The position numbers and the translations under genes are program-made. A stretch of 54,083 nt of DNA from Labilithrix sp. (GTDB lineage Bacteria; Myxococcota_A; Polyangia; Polyangiales; Polyangiaceae), in NCBI GenBank assembly GCA_019637195.1, contig JAHBWA010000054.1:1-54083 (forward strand). The letters run 5' to 3'. The notes below the pieces were generated by a model. The model made no database searches. It was not told where the DNA came from and saw only the letters and a program-made list of their open reading frames with translations. Each line of letters begins with the position of its first letter. Positions within the stretch are counted from its first letter, which is position 1. Below are positions 9,282 through 17,980 of this stretch, piece by piece.

Positions 9282-10467
9282 ACCGGCCTCCAAACGCCCA
9301 GATGTTCGTCGCGCTCGTCCCCCGGACACGGAAGTCGGCCCGCAGGGGAGCGCCGTTCAACGCGATGCTCGAGATCGCAAGCGCTCCGCCGTCGGGGGTC
9401 GCGTCGCCGGCGTGCACCACCTGCGCGCGCGCGCCGACGTAGAGCTCCGTGTCCGATGCGCCCCAGATCGACTGCGCGTACGCCGGCCAGCCGGCGAGCG
9501 CGAATCGCTCGACCGCGTACGTGCCCGCCGGCTCGCGAGCGAATCGCACGAGATCGATCCCGCTGAACGTGACCGCTCTGCCGGAGCTTGGGGTGTAGAA
9601 CGCCGCAACAGGGTGAATGCGATCGAAGTACTCCGGCGGTCGCGGAGTCCCCATGCACCCGATACCTTCGGTGCACTCGACCGCGCAATCGGCGACGACG
9701 CTGTACTGTCCCTCGGACTTGTGCGCGAGGTACCTGCACGCGGCGCCGCGCCGGCCCGAGATCCAGACGTCGCCCGCGCCCGTTCCGCCGATCGCGACGA
9801 GGTTTCGCTGGTGGCTCCACGCGTTCACCGGGCCGACGTCGTCGGGCAGCGGATCCACGAGCTCTTCTTCCCACGCGATCGAGCCTCCCGGTCGAACGAC
9901 GCGACGGAAGATGTGGTGCTCGTCGAGCACGTAGACGTCGGTCGATCCGGCGCCCGCGCCCCAGATCGCGATCGGCGTTCGCTCGTCGCCGAGGCGCTCC
10001 TCCGTCCATTGCCAGGCGCCGCCCGCGCGCACGCCGTGGACGATCCTGCCGTACTGGCCCGCGACCCAGACGTCGTCGGGCGTAGCGGCCCAAACGGCGC
10101 GCGCGAAGGGAACGCGATCGTTGACGTAGACCCACCGCTCGTCCTCGAGTTGCAGGACCCCGTCGGTCGAGACGGCGAACGCGGTCGTCGCCAGGGGCCA
10201 CAAGTCCACGAACGTCGGCGCCGGATCGGGGACCTCCGGCGCGCACCACCCGTGCATGCTGCAGAGCATCGCGAGGGCCGCGTCGCCCGCGTCGTCCGCG
10301 GACGCGTCGTCGGCGTCCGCCACGTCCGAAGGCATGCTCGCGTCCGGAGGCGGATCTCTCGTCTCGTCCGGAGGCTCGCCCCCTTCTTCACCGCCTGCGC
10401 AGGCGACGAGCGCGGCGACGAGGCTCAGGCCGAGCGCGGCGCCACGACGATATGCGTTGGCTCTCAT
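9256..10467 (-). CDS. Lipoprotein with propeller-like DVW repeats
   Basis: A 403-residue protein with a lipoprotein signal (MRANAYRRGAALGLSLVAALVAC) and an acidic linker (residues about 30-65). The rest carries irregular repeats around D-x-W-[VA]-x-G: TPDDVWVAGQYGRIVHG, GAGDVWISGRRG, SDTELYVGARAQVVHAG and TSATNIWAFGGRYAVH. This is the pattern of myxobacterial beta-propeller-like surface lipoproteins; no catalytic residues are recognised. ATG 10467 overlaps the preceding stop as ATGA, and the 3' end runs 26 bases into the RCC1 gene. It is a diverged relative of the protein encoded at 10464-11666. Confidence 0.82.
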   Translation of the reverse strand: MRANAYRRGAALGLSLVAALVACAGGEEGGEPPDETRDPPPDASMPSDVADADDASADDAGDAALAMLCSMHGWCAPEVPDPAPTFVDLWPLATTAFAVSTDGVLQLEDERWVYVNDRVPFARAVWAATPDDVWVAGQYGRIVHGVRAGGAWQWTEERLGDERTPIAIWGAGAGSTDVYVLDEHHIFRRVVRPGGSIAWEEELVDPLPDDVGPVNAWSHQRNLVAIGGTGAGDVWISGRRGAACRYLAHKSEGQYSVVADCAVECTEGIGCMGTPRPPEYFDRIHPVAAFYTPSSGRAVTFSGIDLVRFAREPAGTYAVERFALAGWPAYAQSIWGASDTELYVGARAQVVHAGDATPDGGALAISSIALNGAPLRADFRVRGTSATNIWAFGGRYAVHKTKP

Positions 10468-11666
10468 TTCTCACCTCCAGACGACGTCGCGAGCTCGAGG
10501 AGCACTCCCTCTCCGACCACCCACACGTGCTCGGCGTCGGCGCCCCAGACCTCGAAGAGCGCGGGACGCCGATCGCCGAGGGCGGCCACGGGCACCCGGG
10601 CCCAGGACGTCCCGTCGAAGTGCACGATGGTCGCTTCGTCGCCGACGGCCCACACGTCCGTCGAGGAGCGCGCCCAGACCGAGTGCAGCGTCGTCGATAC
10701 GCGGACGCCGGTGACGACGTCCCAGCTGCGTTCGGTCGCGCGTCGGCGGCGGACGTCACCGCCGACGCCGACGGCCCAGAGCTCTCCAGCGCCGGCGGCC
10801 GATAGACCGCGGAGCGAACCCTGGGTCTGCGTGTTGAACGCCTCGAGCCCCGGCGTCTCGGAGCTCGCCGCCGTGATCCGGAACGACGAGCCCAGATCGC
10901 CGACGCCCCACAGCTCGCCCGAGCCGTGCCCGGCGAGCGCGTGCACGGTCTGTCCGAACGCCTCGCCGACGCCGGAGCCGTAGGCCTCGACCGAGATCCC
11001 GTCGACGCCGCCGCGCGCCCGCGTGAGGCGAGGAACGGTCCCGCCGTAGGCGCGGGCGACGCCGAACCACACCCACTCGGAGTCCGGCGAGCCCCACATG
11101 TCCGTGACGCCGCACGCCTCGACGAAGACGCTCCCCCAGTCGTCCGTCGGAGCGACCGCGTGCCACGCGCCGCCGTTCGCGGGCCGCACGTGGATCCTGG
11201 CGAGGGACGAGGTCGCCCAGACCGAGCCGTCGGCGCGAGGGAGCACGTGCGCGAGCGTCTCGTTCGTGGGAAGCAGGCTCACCCGCCAGGCCTTGCCGTC
11301 GTAGTGGAGGATCGTGCCACGCGAGCCGACGGCCCACACGTCCGAAGCCGACGTGCCCGCGACGTCGTTCAACCACACGCGCGCATCGACCGTCGCGCCG
11401 AAGAGCCCGCTGACGGGGCAGAAGGCGCCCCTCGCGCAGGCGGCCGGGAAGAGGGCGGCCTCGGGATCGCCCGCGTCGGCGTCGCCGCCGTCGGCCGAGG
11501 GCGGCGGCTCCGACGCGTCGGGGGCGCCTCCGTCGGGCACCAGAGCCAAGGGCGACGGATCGCCCGACCCGCACGCCCACGTCAACACGCCCGCGAGCGC
11601 CGCGCCGAGCACGATCGTCGCCGCCGTCGTCGCGGGCGTGGTCGTGCGTCTCGTCACGCGCCTCAT
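10464..11666 (-). CDS. Lipoprotein with propeller-like SDVWAVG repeats
   Basis: A 400-residue protein from ATG 11666, which overlaps the stop of the previous gene as ATGA. It has a lipoprotein signal (MRRVTRRTTTPA...VLTWAC), an Ala/Asp/Pro linker to about residue 70, and then at least six blades with the motif (S/T)xSDVWAVG-x-x-G-x-I-x-H-x-D-G-x-x-W: SASDVWAVGSRGTILHYDG, SSTDVWAVGDEATIVHFDG, GELWGVGDLG, EHVWVVGEG. These repeats resemble kelch/Asp-box propellers and are probably a ligand-binding scaffold. No enzyme motif is visible. It ends with an ATGA overlap onto the next gene. Confidence 0.85.
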   Translation of the reverse strand: MRRVTRRTTTPATTAATIVLGAALAGVLTWACGSGDPSPLALVPDGGAPDASEPPPSADGGDADAGDPEAALFPAACARGAFCPVSGLFGATVDARVWLNDVAGTSASDVWAVGSRGTILHYDGKAWRVSLLPTNETLAHVLPRADGSVWATSSLARIHVRPANGGAWHAVAPTDDWGSVFVEACGVTDMWGSPDSEWVWFGVARAYGGTVPRLTRARGGVDGISVEAYGSGVGEAFGQTVHALAGHGSGELWGVGDLGSSFRITAASSETPGLEAFNTQTQGSLRGLSAAGAGELWAVGVGGDVRRRRATERSWDVVTGVRVSTTLHSVWARSSTDVWAVGDEATIVHFDGTSWARVPVAALGDRRPALFEVWGADAEHVWVVGEGVLLELATSSGGEK

Positions 11667-12847
11667 CGGATGCCTCCGCACGGCTCGACCGCGCACTCTC
11701 CTGCCTGGCACGCTTGTCCCGCGACCCCGTCGCAGGCAACGCCGCACTTCCCGCAGTTCTGCGGATCGGACAGCAGGTTGACCTCGCATCCGTCGGCGAC
11801 GTTGCCGTTGCAGTCCGCGTAGCCGTCGGCGCACGTGAGCTTGCACTCCCCACCGACGCACGACGGCTGCGCATTCGGTGCGCCCGAGCCCGGACACGCG
11901 CGCCCGCACGCGCCGCAGCTCCCTGAATCGCTCGTGACGTCGACGCAGATGTGGAGGCCCGAGAACCCGCAGTCGATCGTCCCCGAGGGGCAGGCGCATC
12001 GCGGCTCGTAGGTCTCGGTCGTCGTGTCGGTGTAGATCGCACACGTCGTCCCTGCTGGACAGCTCGCCCCGCAGGCGCCGCAGTGATCGTCGTTGGGCGC
12101 GAGCACGTCGATCTCGCAGCCGTCCGAGTCGGCTGCCTGGAGATCGCCGTTGCAGTCCTTGTAGTCGGCGAAGCCGGGGATCTGGTCGCACTTGAGCTCG
12201 CCGCAGGTCGACGCCGCGCACCCGTGGTGTGAGTTCGGCGGCGCGGGGATGGTGGTGTCGCATTGCGCGAAGCAGGCTCCGCAGCTCTGGTCGTCGCTCG
12301 TCAAGTCGGCGCAGCGGAGACCGCAGTTGGTCATCGGGAACGGACAGCCACACTTGCCGTTCACGCAGGGCTCGCCGTCGGGACATTTGTCGCCGCAGCC
12401 TCCGCAGTTGTCCGTCGTCCCGAGCGACGTCTCGCAGCCGTTGTCGGGGACGCCGTCGCAGTCGGCCTGCCCGAATCCGCCGGAGTACGTCAGGCATTGC
12501 ATCGCGCACGTGCCGGCGTTGCACACGAACTCGGCGCCGAGGTTCCCGTCCGTGCCTCCGCAGTCGACGCCGCAGCGCCCGCAGTTGTGCGGGTCCTCGT
12601 CGAGGTTGACGTCGCAGGGGAAGGTCGAGCTCTCGCACGTCGCGAACGGGGCCTGACACTGCGCGGTCGGGCAGAGCGCCGTCGTCACGACCCCAGGGCT
12701 CGAGGCGTCCCCGCCGTCGCCTGGAGCGAACACCCCCGGCCCGGCGTCGGGCTCGACCTCTCCGACGACCCTTGAGGTCGTACTGCAGGCGTACACCAGC
12801 ATGGCGCCGATCAAGAGCGCCAACGACGAGAGGATCCGACGGAGCAT
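11663..12847 (-). CDS. Cysteine-rich lipoprotein with repeated CGxC motifs, first gene of the five-gene chain
   Basis: About 394 residues from ATG 12847, which places the lipoprotein signal MLRRILSSLALLIGAMLVYAC at the N-terminus. After a short linker come at least six Cys-rich units spaced 40-60 residues, of the form D-x-x-N/S-C-G-x-C-G-x-x-C (DPHNCGRCGVDCGG, TTDNCGGCGDKC, DDQSCGACFAQC, NDDHCGACGASC, DSGSCGACGRAC, DPQNCGKCGVAC), each preceded by C-D-G/N-x-x-x-D-G-C. This Stig1-like pattern is frequent in myxobacterial lipoproteins and implies disulphide-stabilised repeats outside the cytoplasm. As first gene it should sit next to the operon promoter in the 12848-12996 divergent region. Confidence 0.86.
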   Translation of the reverse strand: MLRRILSSLALLIGAMLVYACSTTSRVVGEVEPDAGPGVFAPGDGGDASSPGVVTTALCPTAQCQAPFATCESSTFPCDVNLDEDPHNCGRCGVDCGGTDGNLGAEFVCNAGTCAMQCLTYSGGFGQADCDGVPDNGCETSLGTTDNCGGCGDKCPDGEPCVNGKCGCPFPMTNCGLRCADLTSDDQSCGACFAQCDTTIPAPPNSHHGCAASTCGELKCDQIPGFADYKDCNGDLQAADSDGCEIDVLAPNDDHCGACGASCPAGTTCAIYTDTTTETYEPRCACPSGTIDCGFSGLHICVDVTSDSGSCGACGRACPGSGAPNAQPSCVGGECKLTCADGYADCNGNVADGCEVNLLSDPQNCGKCGVACDGVAGQACQAGECAVEPCGGIR

Positions 12848-12874
12848 CGCCCATGAATGGGACGACGGCGGGGA

Positions 12875-12918
12875 ATCTTCACGGAAGAGATCGCGAGGAG
12901 TCACTTTGCCGTGAAGAT
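12875..12918. promoter_or_regulatory. 10-bp inverted repeat in the divergent promoter region
   Basis: atcttcacgg (12875-12884) and ccgtgaagat (12909-12918) are perfect inverted copies with a 24-base spacer, between the lipoprotein chain (start 12847) and the envelope/sigma module (start 12997). Position and symmetry fit an operator for one or both divergent promoters; a weak hairpin is the alternative. Confidence 0.4.
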
Positions 12919-12996
12919 CGCGGACGCTCGCGCCATTAACCTGGTGTGCAGTGGCCCGCTCGCTTCGACGGCCGCGACGCAGTAGACTCGGACGAG

Positions 12997-13995
12997 ATGC
13001 GTCGCCTGGGCAGGGCCGTCACCCTGGCCCTCGTGTGGTCGTCGCGCGCCGCGGCCGAACCCGAGTCCAAGGATCAGGGGCTGCGCGTCGCGAGCACCGA
13101 CGATTGCCTCTCGCCGGAGGCGATCATCCGAGAAATCGCGCGGTTTCGCGAGGCCCATCCGGATGACCGGCACCTGAGCGTGACGTTGAGCGCAGAAGGA
13201 GCCGAGCTCGTCGCGACGATCGCGCGAGACGGTGCGGTGCTCGGCGAACGGACCTTCGATCATCCTCCTCGCGACTGCGGTGAGCGGCAGCGCCTCGTGG
13301 GCATCGCGCTCGCAGTCGCGCTCGAACGCCTGGCGTCTGCGTCGAGCGACCCGCCGCCCGAAGCGGCCGACGTCGAAGCGCCCGGATCGATCGAGACGTC
13401 CGCGCCCTCCGCCGGCCCGGCGGCTCCGCGAGCGCGAGCGTCGCGCCCGCCCGGCGTCGACCAGCAGCGGACCGACACGCGGGCGCCGTGGACCGTGACG
13501 GTGGCCGGGCACGCCGCGGGCAGCGCCGGATTCTTTCCGACCGTCGGCGGCGGCGGCGGCAGCGCGATCGGCGCAGGCCTCGGGCGCTGGTCGCTCGACG
13601 TCGGCGCGGAGTGGCAGGGCGGACTGGCCTATGCGCTCGGCCCGGGAAACGTCGACACCAGCTTGCTCGCGGGGACCGTCGTCGGGTGCGCCGAGCTCGG
13701 GGCGCGGCCACCGATCCGCCTCGCCGCGTGCGGCGGCGCGATGCTGGGTCGATGGCAGGCCGAAGGCCGGGGCTATGGGCGGGACGCCCAGGTGCTCCAG
13801 CCGTGGATCGCGGCGAGCGTCGGGCTGCGCGCGTCCTACGCCCTCGGCTCGGCCGTGGCTCTTCGCGTCGCCGTCGACGGCGTCTTGCCGATGCTCCGAC
13901 CGGCGATCGAGGTGCGCGATGGAGCCTCCTTGCTCGAGGCACGGACCTCCACGGCAGCGCTCCGGCTCGCGGTCGGACCGGAGCTACGTTTCTGA
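12997..13995 (+). CDS. Envelope protein of sigma module A (signal peptide, N-terminal domain, C-terminal beta-barrel-like domain)
   Basis: A 332-residue protein from ATG 12997 with a signal peptide ending ...SSRAAAEP. Residues about 30-125 form a small domain with C-LSPEAII and an RDCGERQRLVGIALAVAL helix; then a Pro/Ala linker; then about 160 residues of alternating Gly/hydrophobic strands ending in ELRF, a C-terminal aromatic typical of outer-membrane barrels. The same architecture is found at 24969-25958, also beside a sigma/anti-sigma pair. It is 15 bases upstream of the sigma gene, so cotranscribed. It may sense an envelope or external signal; this is inference. Confidence 0.75.
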   Translation: MRRLGRAVTLALVWSSRAAAEPESKDQGLRVASTDDCLSPEAIIREIARFREAHPDDRHLSVTLSAEGAELVATIARDGAVLGERTFDHPPRDCGERQRLVGIALAVALERLASASSDPPPEAADVEAPGSIETSAPSAGPAAPRARASRPPGVDQQRTDTRAPWTVTVAGHAAGSAGFFPTVGGGGGSAIGAGLGRWSLDVGAEWQGGLAYALGPGNVDTSLLAGTVVGCAELGARPPIRLAACGGAMLGRWQAEGRGYGRDAQVLQPWIAASVGLRASYALGSAVALRVAVDGVLPMLRPAIEVRDGASLLEARTSTAALRLAVGPELRF

Positions 13996-14010
13996 GCCGC
14001 GCCGGACGAG

Positions 14011-14565
14011 ATGAACGCCCTGACCCTGCCCCACACACCGTCCGAGCGAACGTTGGTCGACGCAGCGTCGCTGTTTCGCGCGCACGGCGCGTTCGTCGCC
14101 AGGTTCCTCCGCCGGCTCGCGGTCCCCGACGACGAGCTCGACGACCTCATGCAGGAGGTCTTCCTCGTGGTGCATCGTCGGGGCGGCTTCGAGCCAGGGC
14201 GAGCGAAGGCGACCACCTACCTCGCGCACATCGCGTCGCTCGTCGCGAGGGATCGCCGGCGATTGCGTGAACGCCGGAGGACGGATCCCGACACCGACGG
14301 CCTCACGGGCGTCCTCGACGCCGCGCCCGATCCGGAACAGCGGGTGCTCCTCGTCGAGGACATCGCCCGCGCGCAGCGGGCGCTCGACGCGATCGTCCCC
14401 GAGCGCCGCGTCCTCTTCATCTTGTTCGAGCTCGAAGAGACACCGTGCAGCGAGCTCGCCGCCGCCTTCGACCTCCCGCTCGGAACTGTCCACTCGCGGC
14501 TTCGTATCGCGCGCCGCGAGTTCCTCGATGCCTACGCGCGCCTCGGAAAGGAGCCGACGCCATGA
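14011..14565 (+). CDS. ECF-type RNA polymerase sigma factor (module A)
   Basis: A 184-residue sigma-70 family protein. Region 2 covers about residues 25-95 (RFLRRLAVPDDELDDLMQEVFLVVHRR, then TTYLAHIASLVARDRRR) and region 4 about residues 120-175 (LDAIVPERRVLFILFELEETPCSELAAAFDLPLGTVHSRLRIARREF), a clear sigma-4 helix-turn-helix. Size and lack of region 3 fit the extracytoplasmic-function group. It is followed by its likely membrane anti-sigma partner with an ATGA overlap and preceded by an envelope protein, implying regulation through envelope signalling. ECF subgroup not determined. Confidence 0.92.
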   Translation: MNALTLPHTPSERTLVDAASLFRAHGAFVARFLRRLAVPDDELDDLMQEVFLVVHRRGGFEPGRAKATTYLAHIASLVARDRRRLRERRRTDPDTDGLTGVLDAAPDPEQRVLLVEDIARAQRALDAIVPERRVLFILFELEETPCSELAAAFDLPLGTVHSRLRIARREFLDAYARLGKEPTP

Positions 14566-15329
14566 CGGCACCCCGTCGAATTGTCGATGACCTCAGCGTT
14601 CACGAAGGGGTCAAGAGCAGCCTCTCCGCCCTCCGCGGCGATCTCCCGATCTACGACGTCGCGCACGGCGCCGCGCGGTTCGAGGCGACGCTCGCCGCGA
14701 GCGCTCGCGCCGCCTCGCCGGTCGCGGCGCGGATCACGAGCACACTCGCGATGAAGGGCCTGTTCGCCGTCGGAGCCCTGCTGCTCCTGGGGTCGGCGAC
14801 CTACGCGCTGAGCTCGGGGTCCGGACGGGACGCGTCGTCGCCCGGCGGACGGAGCGCCGCCACGGAGGGCATCCCCCGCGGCTCGGCGCCGGAAGGCTCG
14901 GGCGAGCGGAGCGAGCCGCCGCCGAGCACCGGCGTGTCCGTGGATTCGCTGCCGTCGGCGCCGGTTTCAGCAACGGCTTCTCCGGCGTCCGCGACCGCGG
15001 CGGTTCCGGCGATCCCGGCGCTGGCGTCCGCGCCGTCCTCGAAGGAGCGCTCGACCTCCGTGTCGGAGGAGCGGGAGCGCGAGGTCCGCCATCTCGCGAG
15101 CCTGCAGCAGATCGCAGCGAACGACCCCGAGCGGGCGATCCAGCTCGCGAAGGAGGGCCATGCGCAGTTCGCGCGCGGCGCGCTCTTCCAGGAGCGAGAG
15201 CTGATCCTGATCGACGCGCTCGTTCGCGCCGGCCGCGATCGCGAGGCTCGCGACCACTCGTGGACCTTCCTCGAGGCGTACCCGAAGAGCCCTTCGGCAG
15301 CGCACGTGCGCGAGATCCTCGAGCGCTGA
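14562..15329 (+). CDS. Single-pass membrane anti-sigma candidate (module A)
   Basis: A 255-residue protein starting at ATG 14562 inside the sigma stop (ATGA). The N-terminal about 70 residues are cytoplasmic, one membrane segment follows at about residues 66-85 (KGLFAVGALLLLGSATYAL), then a Ser/Pro/Ala linker, and a helical, TPR-like C-terminal domain (about 165-255: LASLQQIAANDPERAIQLAKEG, ARDHSWTFLEAYPKSP). The position and layout match the partner of an ECF sigma factor; the classical zinc-binding HxxxCxxC motif is not seen. The same arrangement recurs in module B. Anti-sigma function is inferred from context. Confidence 0.7.
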   Translation: MTAPRRIVDDLSVHEGVKSSLSALRGDLPIYDVAHGAARFEATLAASARAASPVAARITSTLAMKGLFAVGALLLLGSATYALSSGSGRDASSPGGRSAATEGIPRGSAPEGSGERSEPPPSTGVSVDSLPSAPVSATASPASATAAVPAIPALASAPSSKERSTSVSEEREREVRHLASLQQIAANDPERAIQLAKEGHAQFARGALFQERELILIDALVRAGRDREARDHSWTFLEAYPKSPSAAHVREILER

Positions 15330-15371
15330 GCCGCGCGCCCGTCGAACGAGCGCTCGGGGACGCGCCTTGCG

Positions 15372-16104
15372 TTAAGTTGAAGTGGCCGAGATCGGCGCCG
15401 AAGCGGAGATCGAACGCCGACGTGGCGGCCTTGTCCGACTTGGCGCCCATCGCGAAGCGGTAGCCGACGCCGAGCTTGAGATCGACGGGCGCCGACACCT
15501 TGAGCTCCTCGGGGCTGTCGCCGCTGTCGGACTTCGTGCTGCCGCCGTACGTCGTGAGGAGCGCGAGGCCGCCCTCGAGGTAAGCGCCGCGGCTCCGATC
15601 CGTGAACGCGTACTGGGCGACGACCGGGATCTGGTAGGCGAAGCTCGCGCACGTGCCCGCGCAGCCCTCGAACAGCGCGCCGTAGCCGCCCTGGAGGCCC
15701 GCCATGATGCCGAAGTGCGGCGTGATGTAGCCACCGAGCTTCACGTCGAACGTCACGAGCGCGGCCTTGATGTCGATGCCCTCCGCGACCTTGCCGCCGA
15801 GGAAGCCGGCGCCGCTGCCGATCGTGAGGACGAAGCCCGGGCCGGCCGCCGGAGGCTCGTCGCTTCACGGCCTCGTCCTTCGACGCCGGCGCCGGTGCGA
15901 CCAGCACGGCTGGCGCGGGGCAGCGGCCGGCGCGGGGGCAGCGACCGGCGGCGGGAGCGGCGGCAGGGGCTCGGCCGACGCCACGAGCACCACCTCCGCG
16001 GCCTTCGCCTTCCCCTTCTTCTTCGCCTTGCCCGGCCGCTTCGCGAAGGCGACGGAGCTGGTGGTCAGGGTCAGGAGGACGGCGGCGACGGTGAGGGTGC
16101 GCAT
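15372..16104 (-). pseudogene. Outer-membrane beta-barrel protein gene with three frame breaks
   Basis: From ATG 16104 the product begins with a good signal peptide (MRTLTVAAVLLTLTTSSVAFA), a Lys-rich stretch and a Pro/Ala linker. The frame then meets TGA at 15865-15867, but a neighbouring frame between about 15909 and 15868 reads VLVAPAPASKDEAVK, and the original frame resumes with DEPPAAGPGFVLTIGSGAGF and a barrel domain (KLGGYITPHFGIMAGLQGGYG, LKLGVGYRFAMG, FDLRFGADLGHFN). A one-base loss and a one-base gain would reconcile these. The frame also misses its stop by one base: TAA at 15372-15374 follows LGHFN directly if one T is removed. Either a lightly damaged pseudogene or three sequencing indels; secreted barrel identity is clear. 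Confidence 0.65.
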
Positions 16105-16218
16105 GGTGCCCCGTCTGTCGGCCCTGCCCCGACCACGTTGCTCGAAAACGACATTAGACGTGCGGCGAGGCCGTCGCTTTCGGGCACGGACGGGGCCTGG
16201 ACCGGCAACGAGGGGTGC

Positions 16219-17532
16219 ATGTTTGAACGACGAACGTGCGTGGCGGCGGCCTGCGTGGGCCTCGTGACGGCGGTGCTCTCGGCGTGCGGGGACGACAGCA
16301 CGACCGCGAGCGACGACGGCCCGGGAGCGAACGGCAAGGACGAGGCGCCGAGCAACGGCGGGGGCACGCCCCCTCCGCCGCCGATCGTCGACGGCGGCGA
16401 CTGCGCGAGCGGCGCCTTCGAGGTGAGGCGCCTCGGCACCGCGCGCTACGAGGAGAAGGACTACGACATCGTCATCGCGACGCCCTGCGAGTACGTGCTC
16501 TCGTACGCGCGCCGCGGCGTGACGTACCCGATCGAAGAGACGGCGACCCACTACGTCGTCGACAGCAAGTTCGAGCTCCCCTACATCCCCGGCGTGATGG
16601 ACGCCGTGGCGTTCACGCCCGGCGACGAGAACAAGGGCTGGGCGAACGGCCTCGACGTCGAGAAGCTGGTCGCCGAGGTCGGCCCGCTGCCGCTCCTCTA
16701 CCATGTGACTCCGGGCTACGAGTACGGCTACTTCACCGACCACAACGACGGTCAGGGGGACATCTTCGGCGCCTTCCGCCCGACGTGGCGCTTCGAGAGG
16801 AGCGGGTCGAGCGTCGAGATGAAGGTCTTCTCGCCGCCCGACACGGCGTGGCCGCGCCACCGCGGGGGCTGGAACCCGCGGGAGATCAACCAGGAGATCG
16901 GCTTCGGCTTCTTCGTCGACGAGCGCGGCAGGGTGTACATCCCGAAGGACCTCCCGCTCGGCCGGAAGCGATGGAACGACACGCCGCGCTGCGTGATCGT
17001 AAACCGGGGCAGCGCGCCGATCCCGATCACCCGGACGCAGTTCCCCGGCGACGAGTCGTACTACCTGGCGGAGACGCTCTTGCCGGGCTACGCGAGCATC
17101 GGCTCGCCCGGTCACAAGTACTGGGGGCACAAGACCAAGCCGATGCGCGACGCCGCGAAGTGGGACGACACGCTCCCCGGCAACTTCGACAAGCCGTTCG
17201 GCGGCGGCTGCGACGACGAGGGCTACAGCGTCGCGCACGCCGAGGGGTTCACGTGGCCCGAGCTCCGTGACAAGCAGCGGCAGCGCGAGCTCGCCGGCGA
17301 GATCGCCGCGATCCCGAAGGAGCACCTCTACCGCATCAAGGTCTACGAGCAGAACGCGGGCGCGGCGATCCAGCTCAAGGGCGAGCTCTGGTACGAGTGG
17401 GACGGCGCCGTCTGGCTCCCGCGCGCCCAGGGCGACGCGCTCATCCCGCTCGACGCCTCGCGCGGCACCTACCGGATCAGCGGGCACTTGCCCGAGGACC
17501 GGCGCGCGTTCGTGATCGTCGAGGATCTCTAG
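16219..17532 (+). CDS. Lipoprotein of unknown function
   Basis: A 437-residue protein from ATG 16219, with AGGGG 4 bases upstream. The signal peptide MFERRTCVAAACVGLVTAVLSAC ends in a lipobox; a Gly/Pro linker follows to about residue 58. The mature part has no motif I recognise. It is rich in aromatic and acidic residues with blocks such as PGYEYGYFTDHNDGQGDIFGAF, INQEIGFGFFVDERGRVYIPKD and QFPGDESYYLAETLLPGY, and two late Cys. The C-terminal portion (KVYEQNAGAAIQLKGELWYEWDGAVW) looks beta-rich. Divergent from the broken barrel gene across 114 bases. Probably surface-exposed; function unknown. Confidence 0.82.
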   Translation: MFERRTCVAAACVGLVTAVLSACGDDSTTASDDGPGANGKDEAPSNGGGTPPPPPIVDGGDCASGAFEVRRLGTARYEEKDYDIVIATPCEYVLSYARRGVTYPIEETATHYVVDSKFELPYIPGVMDAVAFTPGDENKGWANGLDVEKLVAEVGPLPLLYHVTPGYEYGYFTDHNDGQGDIFGAFRPTWRFERSGSSVEMKVFSPPDTAWPRHRGGWNPREINQEIGFGFFVDERGRVYIPKDLPLGRKRWNDTPRCVIVNRGSAPIPITRTQFPGDESYYLAETLLPGYASIGSPGHKYWGHKTKPMRDAAKWDDTLPGNFDKPFGGGCDDEGYSVAHAEGFTWPELRDKQRQRELAGEIAAIPKEHLYRIKVYEQNAGAAIQLKGELWYEWDGAVWLPRAQGDALIPLDASRGTYRISGHLPEDRRAFVIVEDL

Positions 17533-17615
17533 GTCCGCCGCCGGAAGTTTGGCCCTCGGGTGCTCGCCTGCTGGACGGGAGGTAGGCCCCGCCGTCGCTC
17601 CACGAGAGGCGCGCG

Positions 17616-17858
17616 CTACCGAGCCTGTCCTCCGTCCCTCTCCTCCTCGGCCTGCGCGGCCTGCGCGGGCTCGGCCTGCGCCGCCGCTGCCTTCGCGGCG
17701 GCGGCGGCCGTCGCGGCGCGGTACTTTCGCTCCTCGACGTCGCGCTTCTGCTTCGCGACCTGCCGCGCCTTGAACGCGCGCGTCTGCGCGGAGCTCGCCG
17801 CGTTGTTGATCTGCGCCCGGGTATTGCGGAGGTTCGCCCGCGCGTCCTGCTTGGCCAT
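17616..17858 (-). CDS. Small Ala/Lys/Gln-rich coiled-coil protein
   Basis: An 80-residue frame from ATG 17858 with no signal peptide or membrane segment. It is almost entirely predicted helix (ARANLRNTRAQINNAASS, KARQVAKQKRDVEERKYRAAT) followed by an Ala/Glu-rich tail, so a basic coiled coil. No clear Shine-Dalgarno is seen, and the composition could be an accident of GC-rich DNA. Its heptad-like spacing and balanced charges are the only support. Confidence 0.42.
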   Translation of the reverse strand: MAKQDARANLRNTRAQINNAASSAQTRAFKARQVAKQKRDVEERKYRAATAAAAAKAAAAQAEPAQAAQAEEERDGGQAR

Positions 17859-17902
17859 GGCGCGAGCCTAGCGCGGTGACGGCACTTCAAGGAGCGGGAC
17901 GC

Positions 17903-17980
17903 GCGCGCCCGTCCGCGGAAGATCGCCGGTGGGGGCTCCGAGCGCGCGCGCGCGAGGACGGAGACGAGCCTCGAGGCGTC
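17903..17980 (-). pseudogene. Relic of the 3' end of gene X (21411-22283)
   Basis: About 78 bases are roughly 85% identical to 21402-21480, the last codons of gene X. In the right frame they read ADASRLVSVLARARSEPPPAIFR against EDASRLVTALARALSELPPAIFR in X, but the stop is lost and nothing upstream of this segment is recognisable. It lies about 110 bases before the ABC-F gene in the same relative orientation that gene X has to an ABC-F relic at 22356. Confidence 0.72.

Noticed and set aside
15865..17487. A 540-residue open frame on the minus strand opposite the 16219-17532 lipoprotein
   Set aside because: Only its last part (from 16104) encodes real protein, the signal peptide of the barrel gene; the rest is antisense shadow.
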